A stretch of 64,000 nt of DNA from Melampsora larici-populina 98AG31 (taxonomy: Eukaryota; Basidiomycota; Pucciniomycetes; Pucciniales; Melampsoraceae), in assembly GCF_000204055.1 (NCBI RefSeq), contig NW_006768776.1, positions 927,204 to 991,203 of the forward strand. The letters run 5' to 3'. Every line of letters starts with the position of its first letter. Position 1 is the stretch's first letter. Both the position numbers and the translations under genes were made by a program. Shown in pieces: positions 10,438-21,843 of the stretch. Below the pieces are notes generated by a model. That model had not been told where the DNA came from. It worked only from the letters and a program-made list of their open reading frames with translations, and made no database searches.

Positions 10438-13400
10438 CAGCCCGAGCCCCGGAGAAGCCCCCCGATCGGGGACCCCGCGGATCCCCCGATAGGTCCGGTT
10501 TCCGGGCAGAGGTTTTGAGACCCCCGATGGTCGGGTATCCCCAACCATCGGGGTTCGGGCGTGGGTTTGGGAAAACCAGCGGTTTTCCGAGTACTCGACG
10601 GGTAATTGCATTGAGGGGATTCATATAAGAGATCTACTTATAGACATGTATAGTAGATACCAGGGTCCAGCAGCGCTGAAGGGAGGTGAAGGAAACAAGC
10701 CAAAAGACACACAAAAAGAGTAGAAACTGGAAAGGGCTTTTAAGCTTCCTTCTCGCGATCAACAACATACAAAGGACCAAACAAACGGTACCAGTCTTTA
10801 AGACACAAAAGGACCTCGACATTCATAGAAGAAAGAGAAGCACGCTGGGGGTCTAAAATATTCTTGGTCTTGCTAAAAACTCCCTCAGAGGGAGAGCTAG
10901 TCGCAGGGATTGCTAGAAATACCATGGCCATCTTAGCCAGCGCAGGAAAGACTTCCTGGCGTGATTTCCAATAGGCCAAGACATCTGTTTCTTGTGGTTC
11001 GGGTAACTCGGAAAGGTATCGAATGAGCTCACTACCAACTGAATGATCACGATGATGATCGCCGTAAATGGCATCCTCGAAGTACCCAGTTGAGGAGGTG
11101 GGTTTATCTTTTGAGGGTTCTTCATCTTCGGGTTCGAGCTGCTTTTCATACTTCCTTGCTTCAATTTCAAACATCGATTTGATGTCTGAAACAAATAGAT
11201 CGTAATCACCAAGGATCAACTCTCGCTCCTATGTTCAAAAATATTGAATCATGATTAGTCAGAGTCCAGTTATTAAATGAGAATGAAACAACTTACTTGA
11301 AAATAATGAAGTTTAAGGCGTGGATCAAGAATAGTGGCACAGATTGGGCCTGGTTTAGAAATGACCTTCTTGAAGTAATCTTCAAGTTTGTTGATCATTT
11401 TTTTGGAGGCAGGAACCAGTTGATCGTGATCGTATTGCTGAGCCACCTATATGATCAAAATCAAACTTGTAGTTAGTTAGGATGCTTTAATCAAGTGATG
11501 ATATCAAAGAAACTGACCGATTTAAGTCCTTGGATCACTACGATGTACATGGGTACCACTTGTTGCATCGTTGGAAACTTCGATCGACAAAGCATCTCAG
11601 TTGCAGCACTGAGTGGCTCGAGAAAGTCACACATCTGTTGTACATAATCCCACTCGGCAGATGAAAGAGCAAATTTCTTGAAATCTCTACTCTTGCAAAA
11701 CTCATCGCAAGCTTGACGTAAACGGAGCATCCTGCGGAACATGTGATAAGATGAATTCCAGCGGGTGGGGACATCTGGCACCAATCGGTTCGCTGCACCA
11801 TCACGAGTTTGAGTTTTAAGTTGGATGTCTTCATTGTTGAAATCTTGAATCATGTAATTAACATCCTCATCGTCTTGAGGGTTGTTAGCGTGAGCAGCCG
11901 GAGGTTGGTTTTCAAGAGGATCAGTTTGAAGAGTATCGGCAAGGTGTCAAACCGCAGTGACAACGTTCGCGAAAGCTTGTGCTCGTTGAGGGCTAGATCT
12001 AGTCGCCTTCACAAGTCCGTGGCACCGGGCGTAAATAGTCTTAAGATTGAATTGAAGCACATCTGGAGGGTCCACGAGGTTGCGTACATCCATTGAGCTA
12101 GATGGATGTACGCCGTCTTCAATTTCGGTCACTTCGCCAAACTCCTTGAGGCCTTCTTTGGCCGCAAGGTTGATTACGTGTGCTACACATCCGTGTACTT
12201 GACGAGTATGATCAAAGGTGATTTTGGGAAATAAACTAAGCTTTCGTCCTATCGCAGCATTAGTACCAACGTTGTCTGCTGTCATAGCAGACAACTTATC
12301 GGTTACATTGAATTTCTTCAAGTACGTGAGAATGATGTCGGCAAACGTGTCTGCATCGTGAGCCCCTAGAAGTAATCTGGAAATCAGCTTGAGTTTGAGT
12401 TTGACTATGTAGAGAAAATAGACTGACCCTTAATCTCGGCAATGCCGAGAGTAATATCAGTTAACTTCCACTCTTTCGTGATAAAATGACCGGTGAGCGA
12501 CATAAATGGAACATTGTTCGGCGAGGTCCAAGCGTCCTGAGTGATGGCTATAGCTGGGGATTCAGATAGGTACTGTTTCTTAACGTACTCTTCGTAATGA
12601 TAATAAATCTTGCGAGTATGTTGAGCAATCGCATGTCGTTTGCTGAGCATGCCGTTGATTTGATAGTTACAAAGGGTTAAAAGCTCTCGATAAGACTTTC
12701 GATCAACAATGGAGAATGGAAGGTCGCAGTCCGCGATGAAGTACAAAACCGCAGTCATCAGGCTAGTGGCATCAAGTTTACGCTTGATTGAGGAATAGGT
12801 AAGTAAGAAGATACGAGTGAAAAAGATATCGGCCAATAAGAGATGTTAAAAAGGGACAAGTTAGGAAAGATAAGAGCGATATAAAAGATGATAGAAAAAG
12901 AAAGATAGGAGAGATAAGAAAAGTTAGAAAAGATACAACACAATTCACATGATATATATACTACGAGTACGTACCATGTGATCGGTCTTGATCTTCTTGA
13001 ACGAAGCAAGTATATCACTTTGGTTCGGAAGGTTGGCATCACGAATTCCGTGCTTTGACTCAAGGTGATTCTTCATAGATTTGGTACTGCCGGAATCGTC
13101 ACGCTTTAACTCCTTACCACATTTTGATCCGTCAGCCTGTATAACACCACATTTATTATACGGACGCGTTCGAAGTTTAACAAAGTGTAACCAAACGTAA
13201 CTTGCTGGACGGAGGGCAGAAGCTACAGAATCTGTGGTATTAGCAGTATCCGGTTCGTTGGTTAAATCTACGGTGGTTACGGTGGTGATTTGTGAACTCT
13301 GAGACATGATTTGAATATTTTTTTTGAATTAAAAAAATGTAGCTTATGCGGAGTTTTTGGAAGAAGATATAAAAAAAGTTGATCATTCGAGAGGAGCAGG

Positions 13401-13850
13401 TGCCGCCCGGGTGGATGAGTCATGAGATTAACTAGGTTACTAACCTAGTTTGTTAACCTAGTTTGTACTTATATCATGCTTAATATGTAGATTGGATTCG
13501 TGTTTTTTGCACGATAACGGAAAAAAAACAAACAGGCACAAAGAACTGTTAGCATTACATGCATATTAGCGGTATCCGGTTCGGTGAAGCCAGAGTTACA
13601 ACATCAGAAGCTTTGGCCCTTTGCCCTCTATAGCCTGTATGCCTCCGATCCGTGTTTGAACCCCCCTGGACGTGTCCTTTTTGGCCAGGCGGCGAGTATC
13701 CGGCGGATAACCCGTTCGGGTCTCGGGCGGCTTTTTTTGGCAAAAAAACTCGATCGGAGCACTCGAATCGGGATCACTCAATCCTTCTACCCGTCGGTTC
13801 GGGGCTTGGGCGCTCCACCACTCGTCGGATAGCTACCGGGGCTCGCGCTG
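10438..13850 (-). mobile_element. hAT DNA transposon (3.4 kb)
   Basis: The termini read CAGCCCGAGCCCCGG on the left and the inverse of CAGCGCGAGCCCCGG on the right. The element is flanked by the 10-bp direct repeat ATATAAACAT (10428-10437 and 13851-13860). The paralogous right arm at about 16165-16195 has this sequence only once, giving a natural empty site. GC-rich subterminal inverted repeats (for example around 10500-10560) are visible. The only gene inside is a hAT transposase on the minus strand. The target duplication is 10 bp, while 8 bp is the rule for hAT. Confidence 0.85.
10740..13307 (-). pseudogene. hAT transposase with BED zinc finger, one in-frame stop
   Basis: Five exons: 13307-12975, 12782-12428, 12365-11518, 11446-11297, 11228-10740, totalling 724 codons. 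Order of parts: BED-type zinc finger (CGVIQADGSKCGKEL, then HLESKHG), the hAT catalytic region starting ITQDAWTSPNNVPFMSLTGH, SAMTADNVGTNAAIG, then HGCVAHVINLAAKEGL, VPTRWNSSYHMFRRML, and the C-terminal dimerisation domain with DVLAYWKSRQ, FPALAKMAMVFLAIPATS and SEGVFSKTKNIL. Codon 369 (11949-11947) is TGA while the frame is open on both sides, so the copy is inactive as read unless the stop is an error or is spliced out. Otherwise it is almost complete, so inactivation is recent. Confidence 0.88.
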
Positions 13851-14396
13851 ATATAAACATGACATGGGTTAAACATGTAATTTTTCCATGTCATGTTGAG
13901 TCAAAATTCATCGCCAAGCCAAAAACCGTACGACATGACTCATACCGACACACATCGACATGGATTTTTGTTTTCCAAATCCCGTGTTGTAACATGAGTC
14001 ATGGCGGATGGTCTGATGGCCGACAAGTGTCATACCGACAAACAACATCACACTGTATCACATCTAATAGCTTTACCCGATTCACCACCGGTACATAGGT
14101 TGCAATATATGCCTTCTCTGGAGTAAAGTACCTTTTAAATCATCAACCATTCCTTCTCTCACTTGGGTTTCTTTGGGTAAGTATTTCAACTCCTTCTATC
14201 TTTGAATTACTCACAATATTCAACTTGGAACTCATCAATTTTCCATCAAAAGTCCCTTGCTTTTCTGTTCTCTTGCTCAGGTTTAGATTCCTCTTCTCGG
14301 TCCCACCCCCTTTCAATCCATTTGTGATTTCTCAACAAACAATGCTTTAACCTTTTTTAGTGATTAGACATGAAAACAATTTCATTTTCAATTGAT

Positions 14397-14640
14397 AAAT
14401 CGATTGTTTCCATTTGATTCAATCCAAATCAATAGTTTTCATCTGATTCAATCAAAATCGATCGTTTTCATCCAATTCAATCAAAATCGATCGTTTTCAT
14501 CCAATTCAATCAAAATCGATCGATTTCATCCGATTCGATCGAAATCAATCGTTTTCATCCGATTCAATCAAGATCAATCATCTCCAGACTCCATCCATCT
14601 GATTCAATGAAAATCAATCGTCTCCATCTGATTCACCTGT
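14397..14640 (+). repeat. 29-bp tandem repeat array
   Basis: About eight degenerate copies of a 29-bp unit built on TTTTCATCCGATTCAATCAA followed by AATCGATCG. Unit starts at 14436, 14465 and 14494 show the 29-bp period. Copies become divergent toward both ends. It lies inside the long-inverted-repeat element. The open frame across it is a by-product of the repeat, not a gene. Confidence 0.85.
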
Positions 14641-15978
14641 AATCAATCATCTCAACAGCTCATCATCCAATCAAACCAAATTAGATTGAATCTTTAGTTC
14701 CTAATTAAATCAAGCAATCTCATTGATTAAATTCAAAACACTTCATTTCAATTTCTTCAAAGTAATCCAACTTTGTTATCTTTAGATTTATCTATCTAAA
14801 TCATGAGAATGATGTGAGATAAAACTTAATTCTTTCTTCCATGATGGGAAGTCTCACAGGCCAATTTGATAGAGGATGGAATTGGATCTTGCATGTTCAT
14901 TCTTCACTATTTGAATGCGGAACTACTTGATCTCACCAATGCCATTCCTCTATCAAATTGGTTTTGGATCATGATGATGTATGGTCACTGCTGAGGTTTA
15001 ACTGTACTTGTCCTCCCCAAGACTGGGTTGGCTTCACGCACCAGAATCTTGTGGGTAGGGTTCGACACAGACCTTATGCAACCCTAGTCATCATTATCCA
15101 AGTGTGGGATGGACACTGAAAGTGGGTTGCTGTCTTGAACTATTACCAAAAAAATCAAAAAAAAAAGAAATCAATCCGCTTTTGTAGCTAATGCAATTCA
15201 ACCTGTGAATGGAACATCAAAAATGAGGAAGCCTTTGACAACTACTATCACTCATGAAAAATCAATTGTTTAAAAGTTGAAAACAATCAAATTGAAAAAT
15301 TGAATCCTGCTTCTAATGAACAAAAAGTTCAATTGTTCAGATTTGCTTGGCTCGTTTTCCTTTTTTAGTAATTTTTCTTTCATTACTTGTACAAAAATCA
15401 ACAAAAGATTTGATTTGGTATATAATTCAAATGATCATGATATATATTCAATTTTATCTTAGCATGTATTATATTGCAATTCAAGCAAATTTCCTTCAAT
15501 TGAAGATGGCCTTGTAGCTGTTTTTCTACTTCTTGGTCTATGTATTCAGTTTGATTCAATTTGTTTTCTTTGTTTTACTCAGAAAATTTCAAAGGAATTG
15601 AATAAAAACATTGAGATTTTAAAGTTGATGATTGTTTACATAGCCAGAGGAAGCAAGTTTTTCAACAAGTCAAAAGGTGAAATGGATTTGACTACTTTTG
15701 TTGTATCAAAATGAGCAATTCTGTGAGTTATCAGCTCTCACAAGTGATTGATCAAGAGAACTGCAAGAAACATGATAGGCTATAGAATTGATCTTTCTTT
15801 AACAGCTTTTATCATTTCTTATTGATCTTTGGTCATCAATCCTACTTTACTAAATTGAATATAATTCAATTTGTGGTTGTGAATTCATTTTGTTGCTTTG
15901 TTTGATTCTGTTGTGTTATGAAAGATGAAAAGGAAATATGTACTCAAAAAATTGGATTGATTATAGAGACATTTACAT
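14641..15978. other. Interior of long-inverted-repeat element, no gene
   Basis: AT-rich sequence without an open frame of recognisable content. 14980-15130 is locally more complex and could be an older insertion. Confidence 0.4.
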
Positions 15979-16230
15979 TTGGTGTCATGTTGTGTCAGTA
16001 TGGCACTTCCCGGATGGTATGTTGTACGAGATGACTCATGTTACGACACGGTTTTTTTGAATCAAAAATCCATGTCGATGTGTGTCGGTATGAGTCATGT
16101 CAGACGGTTTTTGGCTCGGAGATGAATTTTGACCAAACATGACATGAAAAAATTACATGTGGAATCCATGTCATGTTTATATGTCGGTATGAGTCTACAC
16201 GTATTCCATAGGGCTCGATGGATTTTGTTA

Positions 16231-16319
16231 CAGTCAAATCGGAAAAGCTTGACCGATTTTGCCCGCAAAACTCGAGCAATTTGGCGGGGAATTTGTGACA
16301 AGCTTTTCCGGTTTGACTG
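16231..16319. mobile_element. Tc1/mariner-type MITE, copy 1
   Basis: An 89-bp palindromic element: CAGTCAAATCGGAAAAGCTT at the left, mirrored by AAGCTTTTCCGGTTTGACTG at the right, bounded by TA on each side (16229-16230 and 16320-16321). The interior reads TTTTGCCCGCAAAACTCGAG. A second copy of exactly the same length is at 58195-58283. TA target sites and CAGTC ends fit Tc1/mariner MITEs. Confidence 0.8.
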
Positions 16320-16323
16320 TATA

Positions 16324-17250
16324 CTACCTTTGCTAAAAAGGTTGACCGGGTCGACCGCACAAGAGAAGACAAGAAAGGCCAAATTTCGCCGCAGCCTGCT
16401 GCGAAGCCGCTGCGCAGCTCGCAGAATCCAAAATCCACCCGATCACAAATCTTCATACGATCGACATGAACTGCCGCTTTCTGGCTTTGTAATGTCTTGA
16501 GACTCATGCAAACTATATCTACGAAAAATGTAGAGCTTGGCATGACCAGATTGACCGTACAGCCGAGCCCAGCTTTAGTTCAGTGAGATCGATTATGCAC
16601 ATTCCCGTCTTTCCCCATAGTCTTCCTAGTGTAGTGGTTGACATGGCACACGTGGGCTATTGACATTCAAGTGGTGATAAGCGCTGGTAGTGTGTTTGAG
16701 CCTGTGTGTCCTTTTGTGCTTTTACATTTTGGCCAAATCATAGAAAAAAGGACAAGTCTTTTTTTGAAAAAAAAAACTTTCATTTTTCTCGCTCAGTCAA
16801 GAGCTCAAATGAGGTTATCATAGGATAATGATTGCACTGACACATCAAAGATCAAAAACTTGATCTCATTTCAAAATTTCAGCAAAAGAGAGAGTACGAG
16901 TCAGCCTCGAACCCATGCAGGCCAACCTTTTCAGTCCACAATGCAGCTGTTTCATGCCGTTCGACCGAACGTTCTTATTGTGCTGTGATTAAAACGAGTA
17001 TCTATTCCGTTCACAGCTCAGGTGAAGTTAGAAAAACTGACTGTATGCTTGATTTCAACATAATGAGCTAGATATATGTGCTTTATGATCAATCCCAAGA
17101 CATTACAAAGCCAGAAAGCGGCAGTTCATGTCGATCGTATGAAGATTTGTGATCGGGTGGATTTTGGATTCTGCAAGCTGCGGCGAAATTTGGCCTTTCT
17201 TGTCTTCTCTTGTGCGGTCGACCCGGTCAACCTTTTTAGCAAAGGTAGTA
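16324..17250. mobile_element. DNA element with about 150-bp terminal inverted repeats
   Basis: The left arm 16324-16500 and right arm 17100-17250 are inverted copies: CTACCTTTGCTAAAAAGG on the left, mirrored as CCTTTTTAGCAAAGGTAG on the right. They continue through the GTCGACC block to the CATTACAAAGCCAGAAAGCG block. The left arm has an extra segment of about 23 bp (GCCTGCTGCGAAGCC region). The roughly 600-bp interior has no protein. It starts three bases after MITE copy 1, so the two insertions are adjacent. Confidence 0.65.
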
Positions 17251-17387
17251 AGCTATTGTCCTTTCCCCTTGAAGCTCTTGACAGCTCTTGACTCATAGTT
17301 TCCATCTTTCAACTCCTTTTCGCTCTCCTAAAATCGACCCAACTGGAAAGTAATTCCTCAAGCATACTCATCCCAGCTCGTGTCATC

Positions 17388-17640
17388 GTGAAATCATTAA
17401 TCTTTCTTGGATTCCTTTTACAAGTATTATTTGTACTTGGTTATCCCAAATCCATTGGCTGCGTAGAAGGATGCAACTCGACTGGTCTGGAATCAATTCA
17501 CACAAACCAACTTTCCAAGCGCACAACATTGCCAAGCAACCCTACAGTTTTTCCTAGTGTACTCTATAAAGAATTTGGTCTGAATGATTGTAACAAGTTA
17601 TTCAACATCAAATTCTTCTCACTGTTCACACCAGGACAAA
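17388..17640 (+). pseudogene. Dead first exon of small secreted-protein family, copy 1
   Basis: The frame encodes a signal sequence (KSLIFLGFLLQVLFVLGYPKS) and a short mature part with TGLESIHTNQLSKRTTLPSN. It is clearly related to the gene at 40613. The initiator ATG has become GTG at 17388, and after about 17640 the frame runs into an inverted copy of itself, so no complete protein can be made. Related copies at 17580-17813 (minus) and 18064-18296 (plus) show local inverted duplication. Confidence 0.6.
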
Positions 17641-17813
17641 CTGCAGGCTTGCTTGGCAATGTTGTGCGCTTGGAAAGTTGGTTTGTGTGAATTGATTCCA
17701 GAGTCAGGCCAGTTGATTGATGGTCCTCTGAGTCTAAGTGGTGGATGGATTTGGGATAACCCATTACAAATAAAACTTGTAAGAAGTGTCCAAGAATGAA
17801 TTAATGATCTCAT
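17580..17813 (-). pseudogene. Dead copy of small secreted-protein family, copy 2
   Basis: Minus-strand copy: ATG AGA TCA TTA ATT at 17813, then a frameshift before the block LQVLFVMGYPKS-equivalent (readable as MGYPKSIHH in another frame). TGLTLESIHTNQLSKRTTLP and PAVCPGVNSEKN follow. With copy 1 it forms a head-to-head inverted repeat, and with copy 3 a second inverted repeat whose arms meet near 17920. Confidence 0.6.
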
Positions 17814-18063
17814 GATGACTAGAGGTGGGATGCGTAAGTGCAAATAGTTTGGATTGAGTGATTTTAGAAAAGTAAGGTATAGGAAATTAGATGGGAGTTT
17901 GGTAATTTCACAATAAAAGTCTGATGTTTCTTGACTTCACTCAAGTTAATGACCTTCTTTTTTGAAAATTGAAACTTCCATTTAATTTCCAATACCTTTT
18001 ACTTTTTAAAGTCAATCAATCCAAGTTGTTTGCACATGCACATCCCACCTCTAGTCATCATGA

Positions 18064-18296
18064 GATCATAAATTTTTCCTGGACTCTTTTTACAAGTTTT
18101 ATTTGTAGTGGGTCATCCCAAATCTGTTGGCCACTCAGAGGAACATGAACCAACTGGTCTGGAATCAATCCACACAAACAAACTTTCTAAACCCACAACA
18201 TTGCCAACCGACCCTGCAGTTTGTCCTGGTGTGAATGGTGAGATATGTTTTGGTGTGAACAACTACAAGGAGTTGGTCAATATTTCTTTCTTTTGA
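18064..18296 (+). pseudogene. Dead copy of small secreted-protein family, copy 3
   Basis: It begins ATG AGA TCA TAA, a stop at codon 4, then continues in the family frame (LFLQVLFVVGHPKSVGHSEE, TGLESIHTNKLSKPTTLPTD, PAVCPGVNGE). Upstream DNA (about 18010-18063) is the inverse of 17814-17870, so the inverted duplication includes the 5' flank. Confidence 0.6.
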
Positions 18297-18299
18297 TTT

Positions 18300-19116
18300 T
18301 GGAAGACTTTCTCTGCACTTGATTACCAAGGAAATTGAATGGCGAAAATTTATTAGTGATCTCAAGCAAAGGTCTTCTAGTGCTTGTTTTGAAGTTTCCC
18401 ACTGCTTGAATCTTTTATCAAGTTTGATGTGAAAATTGAGATTGAAGCAACCGGTTCAGGTCCTCCTACATACCTAGCAAACAAACAGAGGGCAGTGCTA
18501 AACAATTAGTGCTCAAAACACCATTGTGTTCACATCTTGGAATCAGAAGGGGAGACTGTAAAGATGAATGAGTTGAATTTTGTCCCAACTCCTCCCAATC
18601 TATTCAAATTTTTGTGATGTCAGATTTCTGACTGCAAAAATAGCTGATCTCCCTGTTTTTCAAGAATTCAAGCTCACTGTGCCTTTTCAGAGGTGGCATT
18701 TCAACAAATGCCTATATAGTATAGGCTACAGAAAGACTTCCCAGACTGTTGCTATATATACACTGTATGTATAGCCTTTGGTGAGGTTGTTAATTTGTGC
18801 AGTTTTTTATACCAGGAGTCTGACATTGTTGAACACAGCACTTGTATCCCTGAAATGATATCTGATCTTGTCTGATGCATTTCATTTCATGGCAGCTTTT
18901 GGCGCTGCTCGTGAAGTGGAGAAGACAGGTACATGTCTATGGCGCATGCCCGAGGTTGAGCATCTGCTCGCTTGCTTCAGTTTGGCAGTCTGGTGCGTGC
19001 ACTGTAGCGTGAACCTTGTGGTAATTCAATTTGTGTGACGCAAGGAAGTTGGTTTCCGATCTCATCCTTTCCTTTCGGCTGACTTCAAGACTTCGAACTC
19101 TTTCATTCCTATCAAG
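18300..19116. other. Intergenic upstream of DHODH
   Basis: No supported gene. 18940-19116 is the presumed promoter and leader of the dihydroorotate dehydrogenase gene. Confidence 0.4.
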
Positions 19117-21351
19117 ATGAGAAGGTCAATTCATATCAACTCATTTCGTCCACCCTCAAATCTCCGACATGGTTTCAATCCAGCCATTCGTCCTTTCTTC
19201 ACTCGACCCAGCCCTCCTACTCCAATTACAACTCGATTAATGAATTTCTCCAAGATTACCGGATTACTCATTGCACTTCTTGGTTCTTCAGTTTATTTAT
19301 CTGATACTCGAGCTGGTCTTCATTCTTGGATTGGGGTTCCTTTGATCAAAGCTTTGGCTTCTCAAGATCCTGAGGAATCTCATAAATTGGCTATCAGACT
19401 TTTGAAATTTATTGGAGCTCATCATTTGATTCAGGATAGAGGAGTCGATGGTGATCAGTTAGCAGTAGAGGTGAGTAGTATGGGTTTTAAATTTTGAAGA
19501 ATTTGATTCGATGCTGATTGTTTTTTCACTGGATTGATTACCGGGAATTTGTCATCTATCTTGAATGTATTTGTTTTATGAGTAGCTATGGGGGAACAAG
19601 TTTTCTAATCCGATTGGTATTGCGGCTGGATTTGATAAAAATGCAGATGCGATCGATGGCTTGTTCGATATCGGATTTGGTTACGTTGAAGTCGGCTCAG
19701 TAACACCGGAGCCACAGGTGAGATCTTGATGGATCTCGTTCTATTTAGCCAACTGCTCCATATTCGATCGAACTGATGAATTCTATGCAACGAACCTTGA
19801 GAGTTTTCCAGGCAGGAAATCCGAAGCCTAGGATGTTCCGCCTACCCTCTACCAATTCAGTTATCAACCGATACGGATTCAACTCCGAGGGACATCTTAC
19901 AGTACTCACCAAACTCCGCTCTCGTTTGCTTGAATACCTGGAGCAACATCGATATCTAGCTCCTACAGTCTTACTGAATAACTATGCACAAGCTCAACCT
20001 ATCCGATCACTCACCACACCACTCTCAGCCGAGACTCTCACATCCGTATATCCACTTCCTCAGATTCTCGAGACTGAGGTAGTACCGTTGGATGATCGAC
20101 TTTGCGCATTGGTCGATGATCTTGATCTACCTCGTAGTTTGAGGGACGGGAAAGTACTGGGAGTCAACTTGGGAAAGAACAAATGGTCGGCACCAGATTC
20201 GATTGAAGATTTCACCATTGGTATCCAACGTTTTGGACCATTGGCCGATGTATTAGTGGTCAATGTCTCATCTCCTAACACCCCCGGTCTCAGAAGTTTA
20301 CAATCCAAGTCAATCTTTCAACAACTTTTGTTCGAGATTGTCAAGTCTCGGGATGGATTAGCCTCGACTAAGGAAGGCAAAAAGGTCCGACCAGCTCTTT
20401 TAGTCAAAGTAGCTCCCGATCTTAGTTACCAAGAGTTAGTCGATGTGGGTGAGGCAGCACGTGAGGCTGGTATTGATGGTATCATTGTCAGCAATACTAC
20501 CATTGCCCGTCCTCCTCAAGCCGGTTCAGGTACGTATTTCACACCATCGTCACATGATCCGAACGGGACAGATTGGTGTTACAGATCGGAACTGATCTGC
20601 CCATTCTCTTACCCATTGTCCAGACTTGTCCGTAAACGAGGTTGGTGGACTCTCAGGTCCGCCTCTCAAACCACTTGCAATCCGAGCCCTTTCAACAATC
20701 TACACAACAACAGAAGGAAAAGTACCATTGATAGGATGTGGCGGAATCTCAAATGGACAAGATGCGATTGATTTTGCAAAAGCAGGTGCAAGTTTGGTAC
20801 AACTCTATACTAGTCTGACTTATGAAGGAATTGGATTACCTCGAAAGATTAAAGATGAAGTCAAAGAGCTTTTGAATGGAAAACATTGGAATGAGATTAT
20901 CGGAGTTGATGCTAAGCAGGAAGATGTGATTGAGAGAGGAGTTGAAGATGCCAAGGAAAGATTATCGTTTATTGAACAAAGGCTAAAGGCTTATGTTGAA
21001 CGAAGTCAAAAGCCTACTGAGAAAACGCAGGAAACTAGCGTTAGTAAGGCTCGATTTGCAGTACCTAGATCGACTTCAGGTAGTTCTGGAACAGTCACAG
21101 GAATCACTTCTCAAAACTCATCATCATCACCATCATCAAACTCGCTGACCACTTCTACTGAAACAAAGATTCCTTTAAAATCTTCAACATCTTCTCTATC
21201 AACATCAACAATACCATTATCAACAATACCACCCCAAAAGATTGAAGACAGTGAAAAGCAAAAAGAAGAAAAGAGTGTAGGAATTCTAGCTGATTGGAAA
21301 ATGAAAAGAGAAAAAGAGATTAAGAATGGAGATTGTAAAAGAGTAGTTTAA
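19117..21351 (+). CDS. DHODH: Dihydroorotate dehydrogenase, class 2, mitochondrial
   Basis: It oxidises dihydroorotate to orotate with FMN, passing electrons to ubiquinone, the fourth step of pyrimidine synthesis, at the mitochondrial inner membrane. Exons 19117-19470, 19586-19717, 19812-20529 and 20624-21351 join in phase to 643 residues. An Arg-rich presequence (residues 1-45) and a membrane helix ([17 protein letters not shown]) are typical of class 2. The barrel follows: [44 protein letters not shown] (Asn near 281), [11 protein letters not shown] with the catalytic Ser near 316, VSNTTIARP and [11 protein letters not shown] for FMN phosphate. Oddities: an insertion of about 60 residues before LGVNLG, and a Ser/Thr/Lys-rich tail of about 110 residues (from about 535) with no counterpart in the human enzyme (about 395 residues). 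Confidence 0.96.
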
Positions 21352-21526
21352 AAGTTTGTTTTTTTCAATATTTAAAAGGTTTTTGAAGAAATTGAAAAAT
21401 GATCATTATATTTATATATGAATGAAATGAACGCAGAAAGAAAGAGAAAAGAAGTGTTGTATAGAAGTTTTTGCAGGGTTTGAATTTGAAATGGTTTGAT
21501 CACCATCATTTATTTTTAGTTGAGAG

Positions 21527-21680
21527 TTATGACACGTTCACTTGAGCAATTTCTGGGGAGAAATCACATTTACAAAATTTGAAGGTTCTATCTGGTGGAG
21601 CATGTTTCATTTTTGCATTAAAAAATTCACACAATGTGATTTCTGGTCAGAATTTCCATAAGTGAACACGGCCTTATACT
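21527..21680. mobile_element. Small MITE-like inverted repeat
   Basis: The left end TATGACACGTTCACTTGAGC and the right end, inverted as AAGGCCGTGTTCACTTATGG, are imperfect inverted repeats, both continuing to AGAAATCACAT. Size is about 150 bp. It lies just downstream of DHODH. Confidence 0.5.
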
Positions 21681-21687
21681 GTGGAGA

Positions 21688-21843
21688 TGTAGTATTTTTC
21701 CACTATGCAAGATGAATAAAATTAATGTCAAAAATGATTAAAAATGCAGCGTTAATACATGCAAAATGAATGCAGAATTCCACCTTTTTCAATTTTGTTT
21801 GTCATTCAGGTCAATCATTTTTCACTTGGGAAAAATACTACAT
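21688..21843. mobile_element. Small MITE-like inverted repeat, second
   Basis: The ends ATGTAGTATTTTTCC and GGAAAAATACTACAT are perfect 15-bp inverses around about 125 bp of AT-rich DNA. It begins 8 bp after the preceding inverted repeat. Confidence 0.5.

Larger units (their letters stand above)
10396..16215. mobile_element. Long-terminal-inverted-repeat element with nested hAT
   Basis: A left arm (10396-10437 continuing at 13861-14070, split by the hAT element) and a right arm (about 15979-16215) are inverted copies. Both contain ACTCATACCGACATATAAACAT, the GCCAAAAACCGT block, ACACATCGACATGG and a terminal GTGTCATACCGACA-like block. Arm length is about 230 bp. The interior, 14071-15978, has no recognisable protein. 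Long arms around a non-coding interior suggest a non-autonomous MULE-like or foldback element. The superfamily is not established because target duplications were not resolved. Confidence 0.55.

Noticed and set aside
14392..14610. Open frame with repeated FNQNRSFSS-like units
   Set aside because: It is the translation of a 29-bp tandem DNA repeat, not a selected protein.
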